64,000 nucleotides of DNA from Amoebidium appalachense (taxonomy: Eukaryota > Ichthyosporea), in assembly GCA_963693365.1 (NCBI GenBank), contig CAVNZM010000007.1, positions 3,472,001 to 3,536,000 on the forward strand, given 5' to 3'. A program made the translations under genes and the position numbers. Each line of letters starts with the position of its first letter. Positions within the stretch are counted from its first letter, which is position 1. Of this stretch, positions 9,394 through 20,289 are shown one piece after another. The notes beneath the pieces were generated by a model. The model saw nothing but the letters and a program-made list of their open reading frames with translations, made no database searches and was not told the DNA's origin.

Positions 9394-9566
9394 GAGTTTC
9401 AAAAGGCGTTGCCCGAGCCTTCAGCTTCATGCTCCACACATTTGAGTGCGGACTGCGGGATCCAATGGCCCACAAGTCTGCCACTCAGATTTCGTGGTCA
9501 GCTGTGAAGTATGGAGCTGACATGCCTGACTACGAGGGTGGTGCTCGGCCATCAGAGATCAGCAAG
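9394..9566 (+). CDS. P1 candidate exon b (unknown protein)
   Basis: The exon starts after a CACACAG acceptor and ends at AAG|GTAAAC, a strong donor. It encodes a normal-looking peptide including GVARAFSFMLHTFECGLRDP and WSAVKYGADMPDYEGG. It ends in phase 0, matching the start of exon c. The following intron has poly-C beginning 11 nt after the donor. No family is recognised. Confidence 0.55.
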
Positions 9567-10013
9567 GTAAACAACTACCCCCCCCCCCCCCTTTCGTCCT
9601 CCCTGAGGATGGGCTCTGCTTATGACGCATACTGTGCACATGGCTGATGTTGCGTGCTTGAATGTTTGCCTTTGCATGTGTCCTGCACCATGCTTCTCAT
9701 CGTGTATGCGTATTTCGTACCGTATTCTGCATTCAAACCCCCCCCCCCCCCCCCCCCATCATTGTGTTTTAGCTCCCGTCTGAAAGACAACGTATTGATA
9801 TCGAAATGATGATATTGATGAGTCGTATGTATGGGTTACGTATCATCGTAGTGTTTTAGGATATCTCCTAAGCATGGGCAAGTATCATCCTATCATGTCA
9901 TCTTTAGGTTTGGTATGGTAACATTGTGATAGCATTTTTCCCAGGGACATACATGCTCAGGCTAGCCAGAAAAGTTAAAAACACTCACACAATCTCCTTC
10001 TGTCCCAACCCAG

Positions 10014-10103
10014 TATGCAAAGACCTGGGAAAAGATCTGCAAGGTCCGGGAGAAGGCAGTCCTCAGCCTGTCAGCAGAAAGGCGATGTGGGTGGGAGGGT
10101 TGA
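10014..10103 (+). CDS. P1 candidate terminal exon c
   Basis: A good pyrimidine-rich acceptor (CTGTCCCAACCCAG) precedes an open frame encoding YAKTWEKICKVREKAVLSLS and a few more residues before TGA at 10101-10103. The frame joins exon b in phase 0. The charged helical composition suggests the C terminus of a larger protein. The DNA after the stop resembles 61880-61940 of P2, so the true frame of the tail could differ. Confidence 0.5.
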   Translation, partial: YAKTWEKICKVREKAVLSLSAERRCGWEG

Positions 10104-10326
10104 GGATGATTAGAATGAGGAGGAATAGGGAAAGACCCCCCCCCCCCCCCCCCCCCGGAGGGAAAAAAAAAAGAACTAATACTTAGTTTATGTCTCTTTT
10201 GGTGTAGTCCCGGCCTCTGCAGGGGGGAGATAGGGGGGAGATGTAGACTTCGTATTTTATTTGTGTGATGATGTTTGTTTTGTTTTGTTGGTTTGTTTGT
10301 TGGTTTGTTTAGTTTGTTCGGTGAAA

Positions 10327-10440
10327 GCTGGACTCCTGTGGAGTCTAACAGAGTGAAATTGTCTCTACTCCTGTGGAGTGAGACTTAGAAATTTTTAAAC
10401 ATGAACAACTTGTGCGGTCTCTGCTCCAGTGGAGCGAGAC
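10327..10440 (+). other. P1 stem-loop array (putative 3' UTR)
   Basis: Three imperfect inverted repeats follow the P1 terminal exon. At 10361-10384, GTCTC and ACTCC pair with GGAGT and GAGAC around TGT. At 10417-10440, GTCTC and GCTCC pair with GGAGC and GAGAC around AGT. A shorter one lies at 10329-10345. Stem changes are compensatory: ACTCC with GGAGT, and GCTCC with GGAGC. Closely related hairpins sit at the 3' side of P2 (62013-62190), so they look like a conserved RNA element rather than chance. Confidence 0.6.
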
Positions 10441-10510
10441 ATAAAGGAACAACAGTCTTAATGGTATCTCGTGTACAAATTGTGAAAACGTTAGAAAGGT
10501 AAGAAGGAAG

Positions 10511-10619
10511 GGGGGGGGGGGGGGGGGAAGGGAGGGGAGGGGGAGGGAGGGGGAGGGGGGGAGGGAGGGAGGGGAGGGGAGGGGGGGGGGGGGGGGGGGG
10601 GGGAGGGGAGGGGGGGGGC
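10511..10619 (+). repeat. G-rich low-complexity tract
   Basis: Over 100 bp of G runs interrupted by single A or AA. The long Pro-rich ORFs on the minus strand here are products of this composition and are not genes. Confidence 0.9.
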
Positions 10620-11299
10620 ACAACGGTGGTGGTTACTTTTCGTATTATGATATTACGACAGCTCGTAATCGTATATTACGATATTCCGTAATATTGTATT
10701 TAGTTAGTCATGGTATACTCGTAACATATTATTTGGCTATGCATATGATATCTTATGGATGGGCAAAGAGCTGTCGTAATGATGTATACACGACATGCTA
10801 TATATATACATACGAGTGGTGTACGGGCTCTTATGGAAATGTCTACGACGGTATTATGGGGGTCGTAATGTACCCCAGGACCAGCCATATGTATATCATA
10901 TGTATATGGTTGGTAATTCGTAAAATACATCGATGTATATCATATGTCATGGGTTACGTTGGTATTAAGCCGCTCCTAAACATATACTTAAGATATCCAA
11001 CGGGATGGGTTTGGATACTCGGATGGTGAAGATTACGATGGGTTTCCGACCCCTCGTAACGCTCTCGTATGTATGTTCTATGTATAGTCGTATATATATA
11101 CATAGGTTATACATTGGATATACATAGGTTATCCTATGTATAGTGCAATGTATATACATTGGATATCTTATGTTCAGTGCAATGTATATACATTGGATAT
11201 CCTATGCATAGTGCAATGTATATACATTGGATATCCTATGTATAGTGCAATGTATATACATCGGATATACATAGGATATACATATGACATACGCTTTAG
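10620..11299 (+). other. AT-rich spacer with TCGTAA and GGATAT words
   Basis: No gene is supported. The sequence is rich in TTACGA/TCGTAA and in CATATG and TATATAC palindromic words. It abuts the inverted LINE L3 at 11300. The same vocabulary appears in spacers at 12.4, 27-28, 54.1 and 62.3-63.0 kb. Confidence 0.7.
11103..11280 (+). repeat. Tandem repeat of about 34 bp
   Basis: About four copies of a unit built from TAGTGCAATGTATATACATT and GGATATCCTATG, with point changes (CATCGGATATACATAGG in the last). GTATATAC and GGATATCC within each unit are self-complementary, so each copy can form small hairpins. Confidence 0.85.
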
Positions 11300-11493
11300 G
11301 GGGTTTACGCTGTTTACTCGAGGCAAAGAGAACCAGTCTCAGGTATGGGGGGGGGGTTTTGCTCGGAATATCCCCTCAGCGGTATATCATGATCACGTAC
11401 ATAGATGTCGGGTGGTGACTATATATCAGGGTTTACTTTCTCTACGAGACACCATAAAGACTACAAGGAGAAATCAATTAGTTGGGGTTCCCC

Positions 11494-11542
<49 letters not shown>

Positions 11543-11574
11543 GGGCTCCCCTCGGGACACTCGGTATCAGCTGG

Positions 11575-11647
<73 letters not shown>

Positions 11648-12257
11648 TGCGCTATAATTTTGTAGTGATGTGTTTCTCAAGCCAATCAATACATCTAATA
11701 AACAGGTCGTAGTTACGCGTGTTTAGTATAAAATCAAGGATGTTGTAATTTACAGGTAGGCTATCTTTCTGGGTGTCTGTTGTGAATGTGACGTGTGTGT
11801 GTTGCGGTATTATGTGGTCTATCAAACTACATTTGGCGATACATGACCGGTTAAACTGGTGTGTGTGTGTGTTGTTTGGGCATGCAAATGATGCCACCTT
11901 ATACTTATTAGATCTCCACTGTATAGCACGTGTACAGTAAAAGCGTGGTAATTGATCAATAATACCATCAGCTAGAGAAAGACCAGTTCTACAGGAAGGT
12001 AATATGTATTTAGGTGTTATACACTTGCAAGTGCCATATTTGGCAATATGGTTGAGGCGGTCAGTATATATAAAACGAGACATAAGGCTTAGTTTTTCAA
12101 GGTGTATGCTTTCATCGGGTCTAGTGTCGTGTGGTATCTTTTTCCATTTGTTATATTGCGTGATTATCTTGTGATTGTGTACATGTTTAATAAGTAAGTG
12201 GCAGTCCAAAGTCACACACACACTATTGCGGGGTTTATTTGTATTTGTGCCCAGGGG
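11300..12257 (-). mobile_element. LINE copy L3, 5'-truncated, inverted
   Basis: On minus, the order is ORF2 C terminus, stop at 11652-11654, (CA)n (GT at 11573-11643 on plus), poly(A) (T run 11495-11538), then the conserved post-poly(A) tail ending at TAAACCCC (11300). Homology to L2 begins near ORF2 residue 880, at the pyrimidine tract. That tract is expanded here into a minisatellite (12257-12382). The truncation point at a repeat tract suggests recombination or replication slippage. Confidence 0.88.
11652..12257 (-). pseudogene. LINE ORF2 C-terminal remnant
   Basis: About 200 residues match the C-terminal end of L2 ORF2 almost exactly, with for example MSRF instead of MFRF and TCKC instead of TRKC. 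The frame stays open upstream through the minisatellite into unrelated DNA, so an apparent 328-residue ORF results. Endonuclease and RT domains are absent. Confidence 0.85.
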
Positions 12258-12382
12258 AGAAGGGGAGAGAGAGGGGAGGAAAGGGAGAGAGAGGGGAGGA
12301 AAGGGGAGAGAGAGGGGAGGAAAGGGAGAGAGAGGGGAGGAAAGGGGAGAGAGAGGGGAGGAAAGAGAGAGAGGGGAGGAAA
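12257..12382 (+). repeat. GGGGAGAGAGAGGGGAGGAAA minisatellite
   Basis: About six purine-only units of 20-21 bp differ by one or two bases. They align with the single Pro/Ser-encoding tract of intact LINE ORF2 (6404-6450), so the array grew out of coding sequence. The longer expansion is specific to L3. Confidence 0.88.
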
Positions 12383-12383
12383 G

Positions 12384-12442
12384 CTTTACGACATCCATAA
12401 ACCCTATGGATGTCGTAAAGAGGGTTGATGGATGTCGTAAAG
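12384..12442 (+). repeat. 16-bp perfect hairpin plus a third arm copy
   Basis: CTTTACGACATCCATA (12384-12399) and its exact complement (12405-12420) flank the loop AACCC. A further near-copy of the right arm follows at about 12427-12442. More TCGTAAAG words occur up to 12590. There is no gene here. It sits between a LINE fragment and a copia fragment. Confidence 0.85.
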
Positions 12443-12624
12443 CGTATATCCAATGTATATACATAAGACGCTCCGTTAACCCCATGGAACTCTTTACACT
12501 ATCGTAAAGAGGTCGTGCAACCACTCCATATGAACTCGCGGTGTGCTTTACGATGGGTGACAGGTTTACGCCATCGGAGATGGCATTACGAGGGGTATAC
12601 GATCCCCGGTGGAGATTGCTGATG

Positions 12625-15600
12625 ATGACCTTCAACAACGGCCAGAGCTAGGATAGCACGGAGAGCAGCCGGACGGATGACAGAGCTCTCAATCAACTCA
12701 TAGTCAACACCGTATTGCTGACTGAAGCCTTGAGCAACACCACGGGCCTTGATCTTGGTGTCACCAGCCGAGTTGAGAGTTTTCTCAGAGACAATCCACT
12801 TGAAGCCGATGATGTTAGCACCAGGGGGAGGGTCAACAAGTTCAAAGATGTCTTTGTCGACGAAGGCTTGATACTCAGCAGTGAGGGCTGACTTGACCTG
12901 GTCACCATTGGGTCCCGAACACAGTTGACGGACAAGTTTGGGTAGTTGGTCGATGTTGATGGAGGGACCGGGGGGAACTGGCAGGGTGGTGGTGGCTTGA
13001 AGTCCAACCTTGCCTTGTAGACGGGCAGAACGACGGGGTGCAGGAACCGGGGGGGGTGGAGACGGGGGAGGGGGGGAACTTGGAAGTTCGGAATTGCAGG
13101 GGGGGCAACCTCCGGGCTTGACGGGGCCGAGTGGAAGTTGTCGGGGGAGCCGGGTCGGATGGGGGTGACGTTGCCAGGGGTAGGATGAATGTCGGCAGGC
13201 TGGACGGGCACGGGAGCAGGGGGGCCGGTGGGGGGGGGGTGTCGGTGGAACGACGACGGCAGGAGGGGGGCCAGAGTACACCAGACAAACATCATCTTCA
13301 GTGTCAACTGTGGGGGGTGGGGTGGTCGAGGTGGCAGTGGTGTCGGGGGTCGGAAGTGTTGATGGAATGTTGGACGGGAGATAAGCTGATTCGTCGAAAA
13401 TCACATCACGGAAGAAGCCGACACGATGGGTGGTGGGGTTGAAGATCCGGTGGCAGTGTGATTGGAGATCATAGCCGATATACATGCCGAGTTTGACGGT
13501 GGGGGCCAGCTTGTTCCGTTTAGAGGCTGGCACATGGGTGTAGGCAGGGCAACCGAACACTTTGAGCTCGGAGATGTCGGGCTTGACACCGTAGAAAACC
13601 TCGAATGGAGTAAGACCATTGGCAGTCGTGGACGGGGTGACGTTGATGATGTAGGCAGCATGTTGGAGGGCCTCAGCCCACAGTTTGGGGGACAGAGACT
13701 GATCTTGGACTTGATGGAGGAGGCAACGAACAATCTCTTGGAGGAACCGCATACGACGTTCAACATAGCCGTTCAGTTGAGGGCAGTCCACCGGAGCATA
13801 ACTGGCCTTGATGCCCTGGGAGAGGCAAAAAGCACGGGTAGCCTGGGAGGTGAACTCAGAGCCGGAGTCGAAGTGGTAGACACCAACTTTGGAGGGGGCA
13901 TGGGCCAGCAACGAGGTTGGTGTGAGCTGTGAGAATGTCCAGGGTGGTTGTACGGTCGGCCATCGGGTAGATCTTGACGAGTCCGGAGGCACGGCAGACA
14001 GTGACGAGAGCAACCTTGGAACCTCCGTACGATGTTGTGGTAGGCTCAAAAAAATCCCAATGCCATTCATGACCGGGGGTGTTGGAGTGAGGACGGTCAC
14101 CCTTGAACGGAGCCTTGGTGGTTTTACCCATAATGCAGCCATGACAATCAGGAACATCACAGTCGAGGACAGACGAGGGGAGGCCAATAACAAGGTCGTG
14201 TTTCACCATGTCCTTGATGCTGGTCATAGCACGGTGCCCCAGACGATGGTGCCAGATGGATGGGTTAACACTGGTAGTGGCAGCCAGAGCCACAGGACGA
14301 GTGGGTGTTTGAATGGTGTAGTCCTTGAAGTAATACAGACCGTTGTGTAGACGGAGGTTGACGAGATGACGGCCGGTGAGTCGGTCGAAAAGGAATGACG
14401 GAGTGGAGGCATCATTCAAATCACCCTTGATGTATTCGGCAGCAGCTTGGGATGTTGAAATGAGGAAGGCTTGGCCAGACGGGGTGTAGTAGGCTTCAAT
14501 GGTAAGGGTGGCAGTGCCATGGTCGGTGGTGGTGTTGATGACGATATGGCGGGTGTGGGTGGCCAAGACGGGGTTTCCATTGAAGGCAGCAACGGGAGTC
14601 GGTGTCGGAAGGGGAGTGAGGTCATGGAAGAACTCACGGGTGGGGCAGACAGTCATGTTGCACCCGGAATCCCAGGCAGGGTCGGAGGACACGGGGACGG
14701 AGCTAGCATTGTATGCCGAGAAAGCAAAGGAGACAGATTTCTCACTGCCTTGACGGGAACGGTTGTGTCTGGACATACGGCATTTCGGCTCGGGGCAATC
14801 GATGATCTTGTGATCAGGCTCGTGGCAGTAGGAGCATGCATTCACGGACGGGTTGTTAGAACGAGCCGGGGAATCAGAACGACGGGAACCCGAGAAACGG
14901 GAACGACTGGGGGAACGAGACGTGTACCGGAAGGCAGGCCGGTGGGGGGAACGGGATCGGGTGTGCTGACGGGAGAGACGAGTTCGGAGGTCCGTGCCAT
15001 GGGTACGGTCAAGTCGGTTGCGTAAGTCACGGCGAGGAAGATCACGGGGGGGAGCACTGGCATTTAATGCCATGCTGGACTTGGAGGCACGGTGGGCACG
15101 GTTGCTCCGGAGTTGCGTCTTGAGGTCTTGACGTAGCTCGATGCCCTTGACGTGGTTGTGGAGGGACTCGAAGTCGGGGAATAGCTTATCACCGAAGTGT
15201 TAGTCTTCGATAAGACGGTTGAACTCACTGGCAGGCCGGTGATGTCGTCTCTGGTGGTGACTCGGAGTTCATTGAAGAACTTCTCAGCTAGACGAGTGAA
15301 GTGAATGGACTCATCTTGGAGGGACTGGAGCTGGTTCACGATGGTCTGCAGACGACTCAGGTAGGTGGTGAACGATTCACCGGGCTGAAGGGCAAAGGCA
15401 TCCCACTGACGGTGAAGGATGCGGATCTGATCGGGTTTGCCTTGGAGGTAGTGTTGACGGAATTTCCACATGGCCCGTTCAGGGTCCATGCCAATACGGT
15501 ACTGGGCAACGGTGGTGAGCACGGAAGGGTCGATGTTCTGAATCATATGGAGCAGGAGGCAATTGCGGGCCTCCTTGAGTTCCGCGGTAGTGCCGTAGCC

Positions 15601-15813
15601 GTAGAAGGGGGGTTCACCGTCAACCGCGACGGTGGTAGGGGGGACGTAGTTGTCAGCAAGCACGACATCCACAAGTCGGACACCTGTAGTGCCGGTCATC
15701 ATGCCGATAAAAATGATTTCCCACTGAAAATTGGTGGTTTTGCTATCGGGACCAGTCTTCCCTTCACCTTTCCACATGGTTATTTTGTTTACACCAGTTT
15801 TGTTTGGATCCAT
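12625..15813 (-). pseudogene. Copia-1 gag-pol, frameshifted and truncated
   Basis: On minus the ATG at 15811-15813 opens a gag of the same family as copia-2. Gag has an intact CCHC knuckle (CSYCHEPDHKIIDC); then come protease (WDSGCNMTVC), the GAG-pre-integrase HHRLGH motif, and integrase with D, D and E spaced as DD35E. The RT starts (FKWIVSEKTLNSAGDTKIKA) but homology to copia-2 stops at 12625. The frame is broken near 15190-15240 by a small insertion plus an in-frame TAA, near 13910 by one extra G, and again in the Pro-rich linker. It is non-functional, yet it preserves cysteines lost from copia-2. Confidence 0.9.
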
Positions 15814-15875
15814 GATTGAAAAACGATCGCTAGTTCTAGATGTGTGTTGGGAGCGTGCAAAAGGGCTGCATAACC

Positions 15876-16057
15876 TGTAAAATTATACAAGTATTTGGGA
15901 CGGAAGCAGAGACACAGTGGTGCAGTATGAAAACACCACAGACACACACAACAACAAAACACGAAACGATCGGAGCAGTGTACACAACAGATATCAATGT
16001 TTAGACACGACTGAACTCGATTTTTTCCGATCTTCGAATAAATACCTGAAATTCCTC
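15876..16057 (-). repeat. Copia LTR 3' fragment
   Basis: This is the last ~180 bp of the copia-1/copia-2 LTR, ending at ACA followed by GGTTATGCAG, directly upstream of the copia-1 gag ATG. It looks like what remains of the 5' LTR next to the primer-binding site. It joins an RT/RNase H fragment at 16057/16058. Confidence 0.85.
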
Positions 16058-16312
16058 TCCGATATGGACTGGAGCTTGGAGTACCAGATGATGGGCATAC
16101 CAGCAAACTCGATGATGTAGCCGGTGGTAGACTTCTTGCTGTCGGCACAACCAGCAAAGTCAGCATCCGTGTAGCATTCGAGTATGGGGGGCTGGGTGGC
16201 CAATTACTTGTAGTCAATGCCAAGGTCAATGGTGCCGAGCAGGTACCGGGCCACACGACGGAGAAGGTCCCAGTGAGTCTTGCCGGGGTTGGTGCTGAAC
16301 CGACCAAGGAAG
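16058..16312 (-). pseudogene. Copia RT/RNase H fragment, misplaced
   Basis: The minus-strand sequence corresponds to 34679-34932 of copia-2. It covers the end of RT and the start of RNase H with ILECYTDADFAGCADSKKST. A TAA interrupts the frame just upstream of that motif, where copia-2 reads KYSATQ. Lying upstream of gag, the fragment shows that element segments were rearranged. Confidence 0.85.
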
Positions 16313-16316
16313 CCCC

Positions 16317-16355
16317 ACAGTTGACACTGAAGATGATGTTTGTCTGGTGTACTCT
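16317..16355 (+). repeat. Inverted scrap of the copia integrase-RT linker
   Basis: About 39 bp match copia-2 from 33362 in plus orientation, opposite to the copia fragments on both sides. It sits between the RNase H fragment and the primer-binding site of the next LTR. Microhomology-mediated joining is a plausible origin. Confidence 0.75.
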
Positions 16356-16367
16356 GGGCCCATAACC
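16356..16367 (-). promoter_or_regulatory. Primer-binding site, initiator-Met half-tRNA type
   Basis: On minus, GGTTATGGGCCC follows directly on the LTR end (TTTAACA). It is complementary to a GGGCCCATAACC sequence, the usual anticodon arm of eukaryotic initiator tRNA-Met with CAT in the middle. Drosophila copia is known to prime from such an internal tRNA-Met fragment. Copia-2 and the 15876 fragment have GGTTATGCAGCCC instead. Confidence 0.65.
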
Positions 16368-17305
16368 TGTTAAATTATATAAGTATTTGGGACGGAAGCA
16401 GAGACACAGTGGTGCAGTGTGAAAACACCACAGACACACACAACAACAAAACACGGAACGATCGGAGCAGTGTACACAACAGACATCAATGTTTAGACAC
16501 GACTGAACTCAATTCATTCTGATCTTCGAATAAATACCTGAAATTCCTCTAAGTCTAATCCATACATGATTTCCGACCAGTCGGAAATCAGATCTATCTC
16601 TAATAGAAACCAATCACTAAGAACCAATTGCTTTCAGAGAGATCTGGTACGCGGAGACGTACACGATAGGACACAGACACTAGTTAAGATCAACTCGTGT
16701 CATCATCAAGGAAGTTCTAACCTATGACACACTGCAAAGACTCAGACATATCACACTTAACCTTGATGATTGGTTAAAGCCCGGCAACACATGAAAACTA
16801 AAGTAAATTAATGAAGTCTAAACACACATGTTATTCTAAGCCTTGTAGCCTAAGTGTGTTACCGTCCAATGAACACGTATTAAGTAACACAAATCTACCT
16901 AACATATATTAGTAGAAAAGAAATACGATTATACACATCATGATGCAGACAAGGAGAGAAAGAAAAGAAAATAAGGAAGGAGCAAGAGGAAGGAAAAGAG
17001 AGCACAGATCAACAAACAAGATAGTGATAGCATAACTATAACTAGAGATATTTATGTACACACAAACATGTACACGTCTCTCCCTGAGTGGGTGGATCCG
17101 TGTACACACAAATAAATATTCTAATCGATATCACAATACACGATTAAAGCCGATACAACACGATTACAAGTATACAAGCATATCGGAGACCGATGCTACA
17201 CTTTACATAATAGGAGTGTGGCATTTACACTTAAGCATATGAACTGAAACATAACACAAACTGAGAAGATCTTACCATAATATTTAAATACTACGTATTA
17301 CAACA
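16368..17305 (-). repeat. Copia-1 LTR, complete
   Basis: About 938 bp, from TGTTGTAATACG (17305) to AACA (16368) on minus, matching the copia-2 LTRs along the whole length. It contains a 22-bp inverted repeat (16568-16589; arms GATTTCCGAC) shared by all LTR copies. Its outer end cuts the D1 recombinase gene, so it inserted into D1 or arrived there by rearrangement. Confidence 0.9.
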
Positions 17306-18284
17306 AAAGCACCCTTGGTGTAGGTTCAAGAATGCCACCGAGACTGAACAGGGGGTCGTCGGGTTGACCGGACGTTGTATCCAGGAACTGCCGGAGGAGA
17401 TGGGCTTGGGAGAAGTGGGTGAGGGGCAGGGCAGCTAGAGTGACGTTGACACCTCGGGCCTGTACATCCGTCTTGGAGGTTGGGAGGTGGAGGGTGGCAT
17501 GGGACAAAGTACCGGTGGGGGTGTAGCTGAAGGTCACGTCCTTCCGTTTAACGTGACGGGACGGGTCGAAGGAAGTCAGGGTTTTGGAGGTAAATTCCCC
17601 CGAACGGAGGAGACCACAGAAACCGACGATGAGGGCCGTCCATAGCCGTAGATTGGCCGAGGAGGCCTTGGTGGGGCACTGGCCATGGAGTAGGGTGAGG
17701 TGGGAGGGCAGGAGGGGCTCCCTGGTGGATGATCGGGGTCGGATGTTGTGAGAAAGCTGCCATCTGCCCACCCCTCGGAGGAACCATTCCAGAGACTTGT
17801 CGTGGGGGTAGGGAGCAGGGAGGCCCATGTCGAGGTGGAGTCTGGTGATGGCCGAATTGTAGCCGGCCAAGGAAGGGCCTGTACCCCTCGTTTGGCACAC
17901 CAGGCGAGAAAAAGCTGCACGGTGTGGGGGGAGGCTAGGAGGGAGGACCCGGCGGAGGATTGCAGCCGAGATGCCATACAAAAATCGATGAACACTTTTT
18001 GCACCCGGGGAGTAAAAGGCCCGAGAGTCGAGGTTGAGACTCAGGGCCTGGCATTCCTGCAGGGTAGTGGTGGCACGAAGCAGCTCGGCCGGAGCAAAGT
18101 GGGGGGCCAATCTGCCAGCGTTGCTCCGGAAGGGGAGATCTGGGGCGGGGGGGGGGGGGGGGGGGGGGTGAGCCCAGGGGAAGGGATAGGAACTTGTGGA
18201 CCCAGGAGGGGAGGGGGCAGGGCTCCGGTTGCAGGTAAGGTCGGAGTCGTCGGGCCCGGGGAAGTTGGTTACGAGAAATGGCAT
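17306..18284 (-). pseudogene. D1 tyrosine recombinase, C-terminally cut
   Basis: An ATG at 18282-18284 opens MPFLVTNFPG, overlapping the end of the upstream RT-type frame and reading through the C-run into the YR N-terminal domain. An extra C near the SRAFYS codons shifts the frame, and the normal frame resumes later. The arm containing catalytic Arg (GLLRSGEF) is present. The HxxR and Tyr motifs are missing because a copia LTR replaces the 3' end. Inactive. Confidence 0.85.
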
Positions 18285-18294
18285 CGGTTAGAGT

Positions 18295-18652
18295 TCAAAG
18301 TTTGAGGGGTCCCGGTAGGTAGGAGGCCTGTAACGTAAATTGGTATTTCATTTCCATGCGGGTGGTGAACCGAAGAAGTTTGGCCATCACGGGGTGGGGG
18401 GAAGACCGGGAGTGCAGGTCTAGGTTGGGGCCCACCCGAGAGGTGGAGGGGCCGCGATAGCCGATGTTGACACCGAATTCGACATCGTGGAGGAGCTGCG
18501 CGGCGAATGATTGATCTGCATAGGGGGCCAGCAGCTCCCGGAGGCGGGAGGTGTCAACGTGGTGCTGGGGCAGCGGGGCGGGCCTCCGGGTCTGAGCCTC
18601 GGGGGAAGGGGTGGTTAGCAAGGGTGGGGCACCCTCGGGGAGATCCCGGCAT

Positions 18653-18711
<59 letters not shown>

Positions 18712-18850
18712 CAGGGCCCCGGGGGGTTAGAGTAGGGCAGCTGGGCCCGAGGGAGGGTTTGCAGGGAGGGCAGCGGGGCCCTGTGCAGGGGATGCCCGAG
18801 CACGCGGGGGTGTGGGCGGACTCAGAGTTAGAAGAAGGGGGAGGGAGTGC
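18295..18850 (-). pseudogene. D1 RT-RNase H ORF remnant
   Basis: N-terminal Pro-rich and EFGVNIGYRGPSTSRVGPNL sequence is fused directly to the RNase H C-terminal part (DLHSRSSPHPVMAKL). A G-run of over 50 nt (18653-18708 on plus) encodes a poly-Pro stretch and probably breaks the frame. No YVDD is left. Confidence 0.85.
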
Positions 18851-19093
18851 TAGGTGAGTGTAAGGGGGGGGAGGCTCGTGGGATGGGGGGGGGAGTAAAA
18901 TTATGCGCAGTGGACAGAATGACGTCTTTGTGTAGGGACATTTATTCTTGGCGCGCGCGGGCGCCGTAGTTGGCCTGCGAAAAATGTTACTCAGCCCGAG
19001 TGGCCCGTTTTTCCCGAGCTCCGTGTCCTTGTACCCGTGTATCCTAGCTCCTAGCCCCTATGTTCTATCTGTGGGTTTGGGTGTGCGCGTAGA

Positions 19094-20260
19094 CTAGGCA
19101 TTGTGCTTGCAGTCTTTGCGGGGGTGTGTGCCAGAGCAGAGCGGGCACACGTGGGAGAAGGGGCAGGGCTGCTCAGCGCAGGACCGACGGTTGATGTGGA
19201 AATGCCTGCAGTGTGTCGCGGGTAGATCCACGGGTCGGGCTGGTGGTGCCGGGCCGGGTTGCGGGTCAGGTCGGTTGGGGGTTTGTCCCCCGCCGGGCTT
19301 GTGGGGCGGCTCGAAGCCATCAAGACCACAGCCGGGCTTGGGGTACATGGGGCAGGCCGCGCTGGGGTGGTCGGGGGAAGCCGCAGCGCTGACATGCGTC
19401 CGGGATGAGCAGAGTGGGTGGCAGGAGGAGATCCTGGTGGAGTTGGGCGAGCAGGTTGGGACACTCGATCGGGGCCCGACCCTGCTGGTGGGCAACTGTA
19501 CGGGCGTACACGTCGTAGTTGTGGATCTGGGCCCACTAGGTATCGGGTGCTGAGGCGAGTGATGTGCTGAGTCCAAAGTACGTCCTTGTCTGTGGGGAGG
19601 TCGAGGTGATGCTTGGCGGCCATGTAATGGGTCCAAGCTTGGATCCAATTGACGAGGGAACGCAGGGGAACGGGTTTGTCGTTGCGAAAAGTCTCGATGC
19701 TGCCGTTGTCGGTCATGCGCAGCTGCTGACCTTTCTTGGATGGGGCCAGGAGGGCTGCGGGGGTGAACTTAAACAGGTCGACGAAGCGATGGGCGCGCAA
19801 ATCTGCCAGCACATCCGCGGGGGGAAGCGGCAGTGTGCCTGGCTGAATGTCGCCAGTGTTCTCACCTGTAATGGGTGGCGCGGGCAGGGCAGGTAGGTCC
19901 AGGTCAGGGCCGAGATGCAGCCCCGGGGAAACCTCCCCGGGTGCGGGGGGGGCGGCTGGGGGTGCGGGAGGGTCGCGGTTGGTGAGAGCGGCCAGGACGC
20001 CGGCCATCTGGGTGCTGAGGGCGGTGAGGGCGGCAAGGACGGCGTCCTGAGAAGTCATTGGCGGGGATGGCGGGGCCTGAGGAGGGACCTCAGGAGTAGA
20101 GGGGAGAGTAGCCGGAGGGTCCGTAGCGGTTAGGGCCTCCGGAGGCGCGTCAGTGCACGCGGGAGCGTTAATCAGCCTGTGGCGGAGGTCGCTGCGGGTC
20201 AGGCGCTTAGGTGCCGCGGCAGGGGCGGTGGCTGAGGCCTGGCGCTTTTACGGCGGCATG
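19094..20260 (-). pseudogene. D1 gag with early stop
   Basis: The frame begins ATG CCG CCG TAA; other copies have AAA at codon 4, giving MPPKKRQ. Further in, the frame is disrupted near the C-terminal zinc fingers. The C-terminal fingers CQRCGF...HPSAACP and CRHFHI...CKHNA are recognisable but split over two frames. In an intact copy the protein would be the nucleic-acid-binding capsid precursor. Confidence 0.85.
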
Positions 20261-20289
20261 CTGACCGGCGTAGGGAAAGATAGGGAGAA

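Noticed and set aside
10345-10623. Pro-rich minus-strand ORFs of 78-92 codons
   Set aside because: They are read entirely from the G-rich low-complexity tract.
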